Shown in pieces: positions 34,894 to 44,726 of a DNA stretch of 64,000 nt. The notes beneath the pieces are model-generated. The model searched no databases, was not told where the DNA came from, and saw only the letters and a program-made list of their open reading frames with translations. The stretch is from assembly GCF_003337375.1 (NCBI RefSeq), contig NZ_QPJD01000014.1, positions 1 to 64,000 of the forward strand, in the 5' to 3' direction. The number at the start of each line of letters is the position of its first letter. Position 1 is the stretch's first letter. Both the position numbers and the translations under genes were made by a program. Source of the stretch: Paenibacillus prosopidis (lineage in GTDB: Bacteria; Bacillota; Bacilli; Paenibacillales; Paenibacillaceae).

Positions 34894-36180
34894 ATGTCTA
34901 CGGTAGTTGTTGTTGGAACGCAGTGGGGAGACGAAGGTAAAGGCAAAATCACTGATTTCTTGGCAGAAGGAGCCGACGTCGTCGCTCGTTACCAAGGAGG
35001 TAACAATGCCGGACACACGATCCTCATTGATAACAAAAAATATAAATTGACGATGATTCCATCGGGTATTTTCAATCATAATAAAACTTGCGTCATCGGT
35101 AACGGCATGGTTATTAATCCAGAAGCGCTGATTGACGAAATTAACTATATTCATGATAACGGTTTTTCGACGGAAAACTTGAAAATTAGCGATCGTGCAC
35201 ATGTAATCATGCCTTACCACCTTGTATTGGACGGGCTTGAGGAAGATCGTAAGGGTGTAAACAAAATCGGTACGACCCGTAAAGGTATTGGCCCTTGCTA
35301 TATGGACAAGGCTGCTCGTAATGGTATCCGGATCGCCGATCTGATGGATGCGGAAGAATTCGAAACGCGTGTGCGCAGCATAATCGTAGAGAAAAACCAG
35401 CTAATCGAGCAAGTATACGGCAGCGAGCCGCTTGACGCCGACAAAATCGTTAGCGAATACCTCGGTTTTGCAGAAGTACTTCGTCCTTATGTAACGGATA
35501 CTTCAGTTGTTCTTAACGATGCCATTGATGCGGGACAGAAGGTTTTATTCGAAGGTGCTCAAGGCGTTATGCTGGATATCGACCAAGGTACGTATCCATT
35601 CGTTACGTCCTCCAACCCTTCGGCTGGCGGCGTATGTATCGGTTCCGGCGTTGGTCCATCTAAGATTCAACAGGTTATAGGAGTTGCCAAAGCGTACACA
35701 ACCCGTGTAGGTGATGGCCCGTTCCCAACCGAGCAGGATAACGAAATCGGCCAATTGATCCGTGACAAAGGCCATGAGTACGGTACGGTTACAGGTCGTC
35801 CGCGCCGCGTCGGCTGGTTCGATACGGTTGTTGTCCGCCATGCGCGCCGCGTAAGCGGGATTACGGGCTTGTCGCTTAACTCGCTTGACGTATTAACGGG
35901 TCTGGAAACGGTGAAAATTTGTACAGGTTACAAATTGCGCGGTGAAGTTATCGAGACTTATCCTGCAAGCCTCAAATTAGTATCCGAATGCGAAGCGATC
36001 TACGAGGAGCTTCCAGGCTGGTCGGAGGACATCTCCGGTGCGAAGACGCTTGAAGACCTGCCAGTTAACACGCGCAACTACGTAAACCGCGTATCTGAGC
36101 TGACAGGCATACCAATTGCGATTTTCTCTGTAGGCCGTAACCGTGAACAAACGAATCCGGTTCGTCAGATTTACGAATAG
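34894..36180 (+). CDS. purA: adenylosuccinate synthetase
   Basis: A 428-residue enzyme making adenylosuccinate from IMP, aspartate and GTP. The P-loop-like start is VVVGTQWGDEGKGKITDFL, the catalytic aspartate and histidine lie in WGDEGKG and NNAGHTI, and QGVMLDIDQGTYPFVTSSNPSAGG and the base-contact region near the C-terminus are intact. ATG 34894 is preferred to ATG 34888, as GGGGG is 7 nt upstream of the former and only 1 nt from the latter. Monocistronic, with its own promoter and terminator. Confidence 0.97.
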   Translation: MSTVVVVGTQWGDEGKGKITDFLAEGADVVARYQGGNNAGHTILIDNKKYKLTMIPSGIFNHNKTCVIGNGMVINPEALIDEINYIHDNGFSTENLKISDRAHVIMPYHLVLDGLEEDRKGVNKIGTTRKGIGPCYMDKAARNGIRIADLMDAEEFETRVRSIIVEKNQLIEQVYGSEPLDADKIVSEYLGFAEVLRPYVTDTSVVLNDAIDAGQKVLFEGAQGVMLDIDQGTYPFVTSSNPSAGGVCIGSGVGPSKIQQVIGVAKAYTTRVGDGPFPTEQDNEIGQLIRDKGHEYGTVTGRPRRVGWFDTVVVRHARRVSGITGLSLNSLDVLTGLETVKICTGYKLRGEVIETYPASLKLVSECEAIYEELPGWSEDISGAKTLEDLPVNTRNYVNRVSELTGIPIAIFSVGRNREQTNPVRQIYE

Positions 36181-36209
36181 AAGGAATTTGCTAAATAAAT
36201 AATGAAAAG

Positions 36210-36238
36210 GAAGGATAGCCCAGGCTATCCTTTTTTTA
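36210..36238 (+). terminator. purA terminator
   Basis: AAGGATAGCC-CA-GGCTATCCTT followed by TTTTT, 30 nt after the stop: a strong intrinsic terminator. Confidence 0.93.
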
Positions 36239-36437
36239 TTGATTAGGAAAGTAATATTTTAGTTGCCATGCAGCAAAGGTGCCTGAAAATGCTCTGAAAA
36301 ATGGAGATATTATCATTTAAGAGAAAAAAGAGAATGTTCTCCCTTTTTGTTGACCATAATGGTATGTAGTAGATTATGGAAACAATCGCCAAATAACATA
36401 AGGTGCAGCGGTTGTTTGTCGAAGGGAATGAGATAGC

Positions 36438-37121
36438 ATGCTTAAAAAAATCGGATGGCTTTCAAAACTAGTCGCAGCTGGGCTCATATTGAGCTTTCTA
36501 TCGATATGGACAACCGGGTATATTGTAACCAGTTATGTAGAAACGCTGCTAAAGCAGTACAATATGCCGCTTGAGGTGCCGCCAATGGCCATGTCTGGCG
36601 TATGGGGCAAGCTATGGGGTGCAGATCCGCTCATGGCAACAGATACGGCAGCAAAGGAGGATACTCAAGCATCTACTGAAGCTTCTATTGATGCAACAAG
36701 CGAGCCTGATGAAGCAGCGGGTAATGATCACGGAGAAGCGCCGGTAGCGGTCGATGCATTCGGGGAAGCGACCGAGCCGCCTTTGACAGACATAGGTATC
36801 GGTGGTGGAACACAGGCAAATGGGGGAGCTGCTCCTGATGTAGGAGAAGTTCAGGAAGGAACCGCTGGGATAGACGGCAAGGAAACGGCAGTCACGACCG
36901 AGGATTTGACTGAAGTGAAAGAGCAAATGAGCGATGAGGATAAGGAAAAATTGTTCGGATTATTAATGAGCAAATTACCGCAGGAATCGTGGCAAACCAT
37001 ATCACAATATGTCGAAAATGGTCTAACGGAGCAAGAATTAACGACTATTCAACAAATTATGGCACAGCATCTCGACAAAACCGAGTATGGGGAAATGATG
37101 GAGATTCTGAAAAAATATTAA
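36438..37121 (+). CDS. hypothetical membrane-anchored protein with helical C-terminal domain
   Basis: A 227-residue protein I do not recognise. One N-terminal transmembrane segment (VAAGLILSFLSIWTTGYIV, about 12-30) is followed by a short conserved-looking stretch (YNMPLEVPPMAMSGVWGKLW). Then comes a low-complexity acidic linker (about 70-150, rich in A/E/D/T/G) and a C-terminal helical domain, MSDEDKEKLFGLLMSKLPQE...MMEILKKY. The architecture suggests an extracytoplasmic domain on a flexible tether, with the helical tip as the binding part. AAGGGAA precedes the start; a terminator follows. It neighbours a LysM/M23 wall enzyme, so a cell-envelope role is plausible. Confidence 0.65.
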   Translation: MLKKIGWLSKLVAAGLILSFLSIWTTGYIVTSYVETLLKQYNMPLEVPPMAMSGVWGKLWGADPLMATDTAAKEDTQASTEASIDATSEPDEAAGNDHGEAPVAVDAFGEATEPPLTDIGIGGGTQANGGAAPDVGEVQEGTAGIDGKETAVTTEDLTEVKEQMSDEDKEKLFGLLMSKLPQESWQTISQYVENGLTEQELTTIQQIMAQHLDKTEYGEMMEILKKY

Positions 37122-37176
37122 TACTTTGAACGTTGTGTAAAGGTTGCCCCAATTGTTGGGGTTATGTTAAAGTATT

Positions 37177-37211
37177 AGGCGAGTGATCCGACAGGATAAT
37201 TCGCCTTTTTT
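37177..37211 (+). terminator. terminator after the anchored hypothetical gene
   Basis: GGCGA-GTGATCC-GACA-GGATAAT-TCGCC followed by TTTTTT. A small hairpin CCCCAA-TTG-TTGGGG lies 25 nt upstream. Confidence 0.8.
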
Positions 37212-37261
37212 CATGTCGGAAACCGGAAAAATAGTTGCATAAGCGCGAAAAGGAGACAATC

Positions 37262-38830
37262 ATGACCTTTTTCAGGGACAAGGGTCGGATTAAGAAGGTA
37301 TGGGATCAGACGATTAAGTACTTTCGGACTAGCCGATCGCAAGACTTGAATGGCAAGACAAAGCAACAATCCGTAAGCGGCAAGGCCAGCACGCCTTTAT
37401 GGCGGAAGAAGCGGGTACAGCTGACGGGCGGGGCGCTCGTACTCCTCACAGTAGCCGGATTTAGCGGCATCCAATATGTCCAAGCAAACACAGTTGAATT
37501 TTATAATGTATATATGAACGGAAAACCGGTAGGAACGGTAAGCAATCCAGACGCAGTCGAACAGCTTGTTCTACAAGAAACCGAGGAAGCCCAGCAAGCC
37601 AATCCTAATGTCAGCATGGTACTCGAAACAGGGAAGATTACATATGAAATCGATAATGCTTTTAAAGCAGCCCCTGAAACGGACGCGACCTTAAAAAAGT
37701 TAGAAGGTATGTTTACCTCTCATGCGGTAGGCGTCGAAGTTAAGGTTGACGGTAAGGTAATCGGCATAGTGAAAGACCAGCAGACGGCAGATGCTATTTT
37801 ACTTCGGGTGCAGAGCAAATTTGCGCCTGAGCTGGCGGCAGCGAAGAAGAAAGCGAAAGAGGTTACGGCGCTATCGTTCGATGCGGGCGAAGAAGCGGAA
37901 CCTGCAGCAAAATCTGCAGCGAAGACACCTGGCCTCGAAGTGACGGATGTCGGTTTCGTGGAGGCCGTGCAGACGGATCCCGTCGATACGGATCCAACCC
38001 AAATTATGGCGGCCGAAGATATTTATAAGAAGCTAGTCCAAGGCAGCATCCAGCCAACGAAGTATACGGTGCAAGAAGGCGATTGTGTCGGATGTATCGC
38101 AGAGAAATTTGACATTTCTCCACAGGTTATTTATGAGAACAACAGGTGGATTGAAGACGATAAGCTCACAATCGGCGATGTGCTTGATTTAACGGTGCTC
38201 CAGCCGGAGATAACGGTGAAGACGGTTGAGAGCCTGGTTGAGGTCGAAACGATTGAACCGCCGGTAGAAGTGAAGAAGAACGATGATATGCGTGTCGGTG
38301 AATCAAAAACCATTTCACAAGGGGTGGAAGGCTCAAAACGGCTGACGTACCGGATTGTAAAGCAGAACGGTTATGTCGTTACCGAGGAGCTGGTTAGCAA
38401 GGAAGTCCTTAAGGAAGCGATTCCGACCGTTGTCATGAGGGGTACTAAGGTAATTTTAGGCGAAGGTTCCGGCCGCTTCGCGATGCCGGTTTCCGGAAGC
38501 AACTTGACCAGCAAATTCGGCCCGCGCTGGGGACGGATGCATACAGGTATTGACTTGACTGGCAGTAAAAGCATTCTTGCCTCGGATACCGGCGTTGTCG
38601 AGTTTGTTGGCAATAGGACCGGAACGGGCAAAACCATTATAATTAATCATAAAAATGGATACAAAACGTTATACGGTCATCTGAATTCCTATAATGTAAG
38701 TGAGGGTGACATTGTAGAAAAAGGTGACAAAATCGGTATTATGGGTAACACTGGTCATTCTACAGGCGTTCATTTACATTTTGAAATTCTTAAAAACGGC
38801 GTCGCTCTAAATCCACTGAAATATTTATAA
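37262..38830 (+). CDS. LysM-G5-M23 peptidoglycan endopeptidase
   Basis: A 522-residue membrane-anchored wall enzyme. It has a basic N-terminus, a TM segment (GGALVLLTVAGFSGIQYV, about 55-75), a linker region, a LysM-like module (YTVQEGDCVGCIAEKFDISPQ, about 270-310) and a G5 domain (about 320-400). The C-terminal M23 metallopeptidase has zinc ligands in GRMHTGIDL and VHLHFEI. It is expected to cleave peptide cross-links during growth. The LysM carries an unusual CxxC. ATG 37262 has AAGGAG 7 nt upstream. It lies just before walRK, which controls such hydrolases. Confidence 0.88.
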   Translation: MTFFRDKGRIKKVWDQTIKYFRTSRSQDLNGKTKQQSVSGKASTPLWRKKRVQLTGGALVLLTVAGFSGIQYVQANTVEFYNVYMNGKPVGTVSNPDAVEQLVLQETEEAQQANPNVSMVLETGKITYEIDNAFKAAPETDATLKKLEGMFTSHAVGVEVKVDGKVIGIVKDQQTADAILLRVQSKFAPELAAAKKKAKEVTALSFDAGEEAEPAAKSAAKTPGLEVTDVGFVEAVQTDPVDTDPTQIMAAEDIYKKLVQGSIQPTKYTVQEGDCVGCIAEKFDISPQVIYENNRWIEDDKLTIGDVLDLTVLQPEITVKTVESLVEVETIEPPVEVKKNDDMRVGESKTISQGVEGSKRLTYRIVKQNGYVVTEELVSKEVLKEAIPTVVMRGTKVILGEGSGRFAMPVSGSNLTSKFGPRWGRMHTGIDLTGSKSILASDTGVVEFVGNRTGTGKTIIINHKNGYKTLYGHLNSYNVSEGDIVEKGDKIGIMGNTGHSTGVHLHFEILKNGVALNPLKYL

Positions 38831-38848
38831 ATTATACCTATACGCGAA

Positions 38849-38891
38849 CAAGGAGTACCGCTCTCGCATCGGCTGAGACGGTGCTCCTTTT
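38849..38891 (+). terminator. terminator before walR
   Basis: AAGGAG-t-ACCG...CGGT-g-CTCCTTTT forms an imperfect hairpin with a large loop followed by TTTT, about 20 nt after the M23 gene. Confidence 0.7.
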
Positions 38892-39020
38892 CTATTTGCA
38901 TCAGCGCCGCCAAGCGCAGGAAAATCCTTGCAATCATGAGGGAAGTTTCATTGTGAAGTAACCATTAACGTGTGATAGAATAGAAGCATTACTAAGGACT
39001 AGCGACGGGCGGGTGTAGCG

Positions 39021-39782
39021 ATGCACGGTAAAATATTAGTGGTCGATGACGAACAGCCGATAGCAGATATACTCAAGTTTAATTTGGAGAAGGAAGGGCA
39101 TCGGGTCATTTGCGCCTTCGACGGCGGCGAAGCGGTTCGCCTTGCTTTCGAAGAGCAGCCTGATCTGATTTTGCTTGATTTGATGCTGCCGGTGAAGGAC
39201 GGTATGGACGTATGCCGAGAGGTGCGTTCGAAGCTGCATATGCCGATTATTATGCTCACGGCCAAGGACACGGAAATTGACAAGGTGCTTGGGCTTGAGC
39301 TTGGCGCGGATGATTATGTCACGAAACCATTCAGCACGCGGGAATTGCTGGCGCGTGTGAAAGCTCATTTGCGCAGGCAGCAGAAGCCTTCAGCTGCAAT
39401 TGCGGGACATAGCGGCGTTAATGGCGCTGCCGCCTTGGAAAGTCCTGCGGAGCAGGAGCAGCAGGGCTTCAAGCTGTTTAATTTGTTTATTGATACAGAT
39501 ATGTATGTCGTCTACAAAAACGGCGAGCCGCTTGATCTGACCCACCGTGAGTATGAGCTTGTCTATTACATGGCGCGCAACAGCGGCAAGGTGATGACGC
39601 GGGAGCATTTGCTGCAAGCGGTATGGGGCTTTGAATATTTCGGTGACGTGCGGACGGTCGATGTGACGATTCGGCGGCTGCGCGAGAAAATCGAGGATGA
39701 TCCGAGCCGTCCCGATTATATTATGACCCGGCGGGGGCTCGGATATATGATGCGTAATTCCAAATCCGGAGGCTTCGGTTGA
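39021..39782 (+). CDS. walR: response regulator WalR (YycF)
   Basis: A 253-residue OmpR-type regulator: receiver domain with DDE cluster at VVDDEQP, phosphoacceptor aspartate in LILLDLMLP, and KPFSTRELLARVKAHLRR; a C-terminal winged helix with LTHREYELVYYMARNSGKVMTREHLL and VDVTIRRLREKIEDDPSRP. It forms the essential WalRK system for cell-wall homeostasis. The linker (about 122-155) is longer than in B. subtilis, with an A/E/Q-rich insertion. It overlaps walK by 4 nt. Confidence 0.96.
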   Translation: MHGKILVVDDEQPIADILKFNLEKEGHRVICAFDGGEAVRLAFEEQPDLILLDLMLPVKDGMDVCREVRSKLHMPIIMLTAKDTEIDKVLGLELGADDYVTKPFSTRELLARVKAHLRRQQKPSAAIAGHSGVNGAAALESPAEQEQQGFKLFNLFIDTDMYVVYKNGEPLDLTHREYELVYYMARNSGKVMTREHLLQAVWGFEYFGDVRTVDVTIRRLREKIEDDPSRPDYIMTRRGLGYMMRNSKSGGFG

Positions 39783-41635
39783 GGATGAAAGGCAAAAGCT
39801 TCTTCCGCACGATCCAAGTCAAGCTCGTTATCATCTACTTGCTGCTCATATTGGTAGCGATGCAGCTGATCGGCGTTTATTTTATCAGTACGGTCAAAAA
39901 CTCGTTAATCGACAGCTTCACGAACAACTTAAAGGAGCAGGCCGATATTTTGTCTAAATTCGCTGCTCCAAGCTTAGCAGCGAAGCCGGATATAGAAGGC
40001 GATTCCATAGAGAGCACGACAGAGGATTTGAGCCTGGTCGTACGCAATTTGTTCAGTATTAGCGGAGCCGAGGTTCAGGTGCTGGACTCGAACGGCAAAG
40101 TGGTGGCAACCTCGCTGCAGGGAGATCAGTCGTATATCGGTAAGAAGAATAAATCGCTTGCCGTCAGCAGGGCGCTTCAAAACATACGGGATAATGAAGA
40201 AGAAATCATAGATGAAGATAATATCCGTAAAAAAATGATAGCGCAGCCTGTAACGCTGGGCGACAAAGTCGTAGGTGCAGTATATGTAGTGGCGTCCATG
40301 AATGATTTGTATGAGACGGTTAACCGGGTCAATCAAATCTTTTTCTCGGGTACGTTAATTGCGCTTGGTCTGACGGGCGTGCTCGGCATATTGCTGGCGC
40401 ATACGATTACGAGTCCGATCCAGGGGCTTACAAAGCAAGCGGAGGCGGTTGCCGAAGGGAAATTCGATCTGAAGGTACCGGTGCTGGGCGATGATGAGAT
40501 CGGCAGACTCAGTATGGCCTTCAATGATATGACCATACGCTTGAAGGAAGCTCTCTCGGTTAATGAGGAAGAGAACGAGAAGCTCGCTTCGGTTCTATCT
40601 AATATGAGTGACGGCGTTGTTGCGGCGGACGAGCATGGCAAGGTCATTGTCTGGAACCGCAGGGCGCTTGAGCTGCTCGATGTGAGAACCTGCGAAGGCT
40701 GCGAATTATCGGACCTGTTCGACCTGCCTCAGCAGAAGCTGCTTGAGCTGCAGCAGGGCCGCGGTCAAACGCTGCTTGTTTCCCGCGACGATACAGACGA
40801 GCAGGAGGCAAGCGGCAGCAGCGAAGGTATCCTTAAGGTAACGTTTACGCCGATTCACAGGCGCGACAAAGGAATTACCGGTACCATTGCGCTGCTCCAG
40901 GATGTAACGGAGCAAGAAAAGCTGGAGCAGTCGCGGCGCCAGTTCGTAGCGAACGTATCGCATGAGCTCCGGACGCCGCTTACGACGATTAAGAGCTACG
41001 CTGAAGCGCTCAATGACGGTGCGCTAGAGGAGCGGGAGCTATCCGAACGGTTCGTTGGCGTGATCAGCAATGAAACCGAGCGGATGATCAGGCTAGTAAC
41101 CGATCTGCTGCACTTGTCGCGGCTCGATTCGAATCAAGCGCCGCTTAGACGGCGGCAGACTAACGTGCATGACATGCTGGACGAGGTTGCTGACCGGTTT
41201 TCGTTCCAGCTCAGACAGAAGTCCATCAAAGCAGCGGTGCGGGTAGAACACGGGCTGCAGTCTGCTTGGCTTGACCGTGACCAGATTGATCAGGTGCTCG
41301 ATAATTTATTGTCCAATGCTATTAAATACACGCTGGACGGTGGAACGATTGAATTAACGGCGAAGAAGCCGGCCGATTCGGCATTGCTCGCGATTAGCGT
41401 CAAGGATACCGGTATCGGTATTCCTAAAAAGGATTTGAACCGGATTTTCGACCGTTTCTACCGTGTGGACAAGGCCCGCTCGCGCAATATGGGGGGAACG
41501 GGGCTCGGACTTTCGATTGCCCGGGAAATTGTAAAGGCGCATGGCGGCACGATCTCGCTCCATTCTGAACTGAATGAGGGAACGACGGTTACGTTCACCC
41601 TCCCGCTGCTGCAGGAAGGGAGTGAGCCGGCATGA
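39779..41635 (+). CDS. walK: sensor histidine kinase WalK (YycG)
   Basis: A 618-residue kinase. Two transmembrane segments (about 12-33 and 183-205) flank an extracellular Cache-like domain; HAMP (about 206-260), PAS (about 265-380), the HisKA box FVANVSHELRTPLTTIKSYAE with the phosphorylated histidine, and HATPase motifs (NLLSNAIKYT, DTGIGIPKKDL, GTGLGLSIAREIV) follow. I chose TTG 39779, which overlaps the walR stop, because GGAGG lies 6 nt upstream; ATG 39785 is the alternative. Translation is coupled to walR. Confidence 0.95.
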   Translation: MRMKGKSFFRTIQVKLVIIYLLLILVAMQLIGVYFISTVKNSLIDSFTNNLKEQADILSKFAAPSLAAKPDIEGDSIESTTEDLSLVVRNLFSISGAEVQVLDSNGKVVATSLQGDQSYIGKKNKSLAVSRALQNIRDNEEEIIDEDNIRKKMIAQPVTLGDKVVGAVYVVASMNDLYETVNRVNQIFFSGTLIALGLTGVLGILLAHTITSPIQGLTKQAEAVAEGKFDLKVPVLGDDEIGRLSMAFNDMTIRLKEALSVNEEENEKLASVLSNMSDGVVAADEHGKVIVWNRRALELLDVRTCEGCELSDLFDLPQQKLLELQQGRGQTLLVSRDDTDEQEASGSSEGILKVTFTPIHRRDKGITGTIALLQDVTEQEKLEQSRRQFVANVSHELRTPLTTIKSYAEALNDGALEERELSERFVGVISNETERMIRLVTDLLHLSRLDSNQAPLRRRQTNVHDMLDEVADRFSFQLRQKSIKAAVRVEHGLQSAWLDRDQIDQVLDNLLSNAIKYTLDGGTIELTAKKPADSALLAISVKDTGIGIPKKDLNRIFDRFYRVDKARSRNMGGTGLGLSIAREIVKAHGGTISLHSELNEGTTVTFTLPLLQEGSEPA

Positions 41636-43101
41636 TGGAGAAGTTGAAGACGACAACGCTCATTGTACTTGTGGCGCTAAGCTTTCTGCAAAGCTACTTG
41701 CTCGCGTACAGTATGCCAGGGCTCGGAGCAACGGTAAGAAGCGATCAGGATTATGTAAATACAGAGCCCATGGGACCCGCAACGAGCGTGGAGAGCGTTA
41801 TTTTCCCGGAGGAGCTAATCATTCATCTTGGCGGCAACCAGCATACGGTGATTTATCCGGGTACGCAGTTTTACGAGATGATCCTCAACCAGCGTATTCA
41901 AGGCAGGGAGTTCAAAGGATTTCAACGCAGTCCGTCCAACGTACTCAATTGGGAAGAAATTCGGAAAAATGATATCGGGATTGAGCTGCGGTTCGAAAAT
42001 GGCATTCTGGTGGAGCTTCTGCAGAAGCTGCTTAAGCTGGAGGGCGATCTGTTGTTCTTGAATGAGACGATCGACCGCATCTGGATTTTCAAGACGTCGG
42101 GCACCGAGGAGATTCGGACGTTCTTCTTCAGCGCGGACGGTCAAATGGTGTATGAGTCGGTGCGAGCCGATCTGACCGTACGCGATGTGCAGGATTACGT
42201 AGGTTTTGGACAGTTTCAGCCGAAATATACGATGACGGCAGACGGGCTGTACATTCCTGTCGCGCCGATTCAGTCGACGGATATGGTGTTTCCGTATGAG
42301 ATCTATCCGCCGGACTTGATGCAGCGCTTGTTCTTCGACCCGAGTACAACGAGGGCTTTCGAGGATCGAAGCGGCTCGCAAATATTTACGGATGGCAAGC
42401 GGGGACTGCAGGTGGAGCAGAACGGCATGTGGATTAGTTATACCGATCCGGCTGCGCCGCAAAGTATGGAAAACCTGCTAAGTGATAACGTGTACGCATC
42501 GGTCGATTTTATCAATCAGCATGGCGGATGGGACGGCGTTCACCGGTTCGTGAACCCTCAGCCTGGAGGCGAAGGCAAATACGTAAGATTCAAGCAGTAT
42601 ATGGAGCAGTATCCCGTCATCGAAACGCCGCCATTCCGATATGGCTACATGCGGCTGACGCTGCAGCAAGGCGAAGTAACGGAGTATTCGAGGTCGATGA
42701 TTACGCTTGCGCCGCAATCAGAATCGCGCACGGTCAGATGGCTGCCTGGCGGCGAAGTGCTGGAGGAGCGGTTGAAAAAGCATGCGAGACGAGGTGAGGT
42801 GACTGCCTTGTTCCCGGCACTGCAGGCGTCGCCAATTGATGGGAAAAAGCTAAGGTTCATACCCGTATGGGCCGTGCGGTACAGCGACGGTACGGAAGAA
42901 GTGCTGATTGAAGCTTATCCTAAAGGCTACGAGCCTCCCAAGCAGCTTGAGCAAGACGTTACTTCAGGGGAAGGCGCGGCAAACGGAGTTTCGGCCGGGG
43001 CGGAGTCGTCCGTTGTCGGCGCCGTGCAGGGTGAAGTCAGTACGCTGGCTGCTGGCGGAGCGAGTGGGCTGCGATCTAATAAAGAGAGTTTTGTACAATA
43101 G
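41632..43101 (+). CDS. yycH: WalRK accessory protein YycH (WalH)
   Basis: A 489-residue protein with one N-terminal membrane anchor (TTTLIVLVALSFLQSYLLAY) and a large extracytoplasmic part. Position directly after walK (ATGA overlap), length and topology match YycH, which binds and restrains or modulates WalK. The C-terminal ~40 residues are a G/A/S/V-rich low-complexity tail. Sequence similarity across genera is low, so the call rests mainly on context. Confidence 0.85.
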   Translation: MMEKLKTTTLIVLVALSFLQSYLLAYSMPGLGATVRSDQDYVNTEPMGPATSVESVIFPEELIIHLGGNQHTVIYPGTQFYEMILNQRIQGREFKGFQRSPSNVLNWEEIRKNDIGIELRFENGILVELLQKLLKLEGDLLFLNETIDRIWIFKTSGTEEIRTFFFSADGQMVYESVRADLTVRDVQDYVGFGQFQPKYTMTADGLYIPVAPIQSTDMVFPYEIYPPDLMQRLFFDPSTTRAFEDRSGSQIFTDGKRGLQVEQNGMWISYTDPAAPQSMENLLSDNVYASVDFINQHGGWDGVHRFVNPQPGGEGKYVRFKQYMEQYPVIETPPFRYGYMRLTLQQGEVTEYSRSMITLAPQSESRTVRWLPGGEVLEERLKKHARRGEVTALFPALQASPIDGKKLRFIPVWAVRYSDGTEEVLIEAYPKGYEPPKQLEQDVTSGEGAANGVSAGAESSVVGAVQGEVSTLAAGGASGLRSNKESFVQ

Positions 43102-43131
43102 AGTAAGAAGCTGCGGATGGGGGTAAAGGCG

Positions 43132-43887
43132 TTGGATTGGGGACGAGCGAAGAACGTGCTTATTATATCGTTTTTGCTCCTGAATATTTTGCTGGGCTAT
43201 CAGCTATGGCTCGATATAAAGGTGCAGCTAAACGTGAATGTGAATACGGCTGAGCTGCCGCAGGACACGGTACTGCTGATGCAGCAGAAGCGCATTTCGC
43301 TGGAGGCCAATCTGCCGCTGGAAACGCCGAAGCTCGGGGATTTAACTTATTTGCTTCAATCGGATAGCCGCAAGAAAGCGGAGCCTGTTATACTGAATAC
43401 ACCGGCCGATAGTACGATCATTTTCACAAAATCGGAATTGGTGAAGACGCTCGGCAATTTTATACCGGAGCTTGATCAATATCAATTTGATTCGCTAAAT
43501 AGCAGAGATGGCGTGTTCGTCCTGCATCGTGTGGTCGATGGCCTTCCGATGTTCGATGTGAAGCTTGAGCTGTATTACAGCAGTCAAAAAATAACAGCGT
43601 TTCAGCAGGACCGGGTCGAGCTGCTCGGAACGGGTGATGCCAGGCAGGTGCTGCCGGCAGCGAAAGTAGTAGCCAGCTTAATTGAAACATATCTGCCGGA
43701 CGGCGCTGTCATTACCGATATCCAGCTTGGTTATCACGGTCAAATCTTTGACTCGGAGAAGCAGGTTTCGGCGCCGTCATGGCGTGTATTATTAGAGAAT
43801 GGAAGTCCGTTTTATGTGCATGCGATTAGCGGGGAAGTTGCAACGGACGAAGAGCAAGGGGAAGCGGCAGCGAACGGTTTACGTTAA
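43132..43887 (+). CDS. yycI: WalRK accessory protein YycI (WalI)
   Basis: A 251-residue protein: short cytoplasmic start MDWGRAKNVLIISFLLLNIL with one membrane anchor, then an extracytoplasmic domain ending in PSWRVLLENGSPFYVHAISGEVA, a YycI-like beta strand pair. It follows yycH by 30 nt. I prefer TTG 43132 because it gives the family-typical MDW start and has GGGGG 8 nt upstream; ATG 43117 has no clear ribosome site. Confidence 0.85.
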   Translation: MDWGRAKNVLIISFLLLNILLGYQLWLDIKVQLNVNVNTAELPQDTVLLMQQKRISLEANLPLETPKLGDLTYLLQSDSRKKAEPVILNTPADSTIIFTKSELVKTLGNFIPELDQYQFDSLNSRDGVFVLHRVVDGLPMFDVKLELYYSSQKITAFQQDRVELLGTGDARQVLPAAKVVASLIETYLPDGAVITDIQLGYHGQIFDSEKQVSAPSWRVLLENGSPFYVHAISGEVATDEEQGEAAANGLR

Positions 43888-43919
43888 CGGGAGCGGGAGA
43901 AGGGACAGGAAAGAGCAAT

Positions 43920-44726
43920 ATGGGACTGCGGTTTACGGTACTGGGAAGCGGGTCGACAGGCAATGCCACTATCGTGCAAGGAAACGAGAAGACAGTGCTT
44001 GTGGATGCGGGAATGAGCATGAAGAAGCTCGATGAGCTTATGCGTGAACGGGGCATAGCAGGCCATGAATTGGACGCGCTGTTCGTCACGCATGAGCATT
44101 CCGATCATATCAAAGGCTTGGGTGCTTTCGCCCGCAAGTATGAATTGCCGATTTATGCGAATGAGGCAACATGGGGCGCAATGGAGAGGCATGTAGGAAC
44201 AATTGCCCCGGAGAAACGGGTATATATTGAAACAGGCGAAGAAGTGTCGTTCGGGTCGATGGTCGTACAATCGTATCCAATCTCCCACGATGCGGCGGAG
44301 CCGGTAGGTTACTGCTTTGTAGAGCAAGGCGAGAAGCTGAGTCTCGCGACCGATCTCGGGTATGTCAGCGAGAAGGTCAAACGTCAAATTATTGATTCGG
44401 ATGTGCTCGTGCTGGAATCGAATCACGATACGGAAATGCTGCGCATGGGCAGATATCCGTGGAATACTAAGCGCCGCATACTCAGCGATGTTGGTCATTT
44501 ATCGAACGTGGCAGCGGGCGAAGCGCTGCTCGAGCTCATGACGGACCGAACGAAACGAGTCTATTTGGCTCATTTGAGCCTTGATCATAACATGATGGAT
44601 ATAGCCATGATGACCGTGAATAATATATTGGAAGATCACGGAATATTTTATAAGAAAGAAGAGCATCCGCTGCGGGCAACGTACCACGACAAGCCTACGC
44701 CATGGGATGAAGTGAAGCGGAAATAA
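43920..44726 (+). CDS. walJ: MBL-fold metallohydrolase WalJ (YycJ)
   Basis: A 268-residue metallo-beta-lactamase-fold enzyme: LGSGSTGNATIV at the N-terminus, the metal motif THEHSDHIKGL, a further histidine in PISHDAAEPVGY, a ligand aspartate in LATDLGYVSE, and AHLSLDHN. The family is a 5'-3' exonuclease-like hydrolase linked to DNA repair and wall control. It follows yycI in the conserved wal operon. Its last 32 nt are overlapped by the convergent small gene. Confidence 0.93.
   Translation: MGLRFTVLGSGSTGNATIVQGNEKTVLVDAGMSMKKLDELMRERGIAGHELDALFVTHEHSDHIKGLGAFARKYELPIYANEATWGAMERHVGTIAPEKRVYIETGEEVSFGSMVVQSYPISHDAAEPVGYCFVEQGEKLSLATDLGYVSEKVKRQIIDSDVLVLESNHDTEMLRMGRYPWNTKRRILSDVGHLSNVAAGEALLELMTDRTKRVYLAHLSLDHNMMDIAMMTVNNILEDHGIFYKKEEHPLRATYHDKPTPWDEVKRK

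Noticed and set aside
41815..42462. 215-codon leftward frame inside yycH
   Set aside because: Antisense to a well-placed wal operon gene; rich in R/H/L as typical of antisense translation, with no ribosome site.
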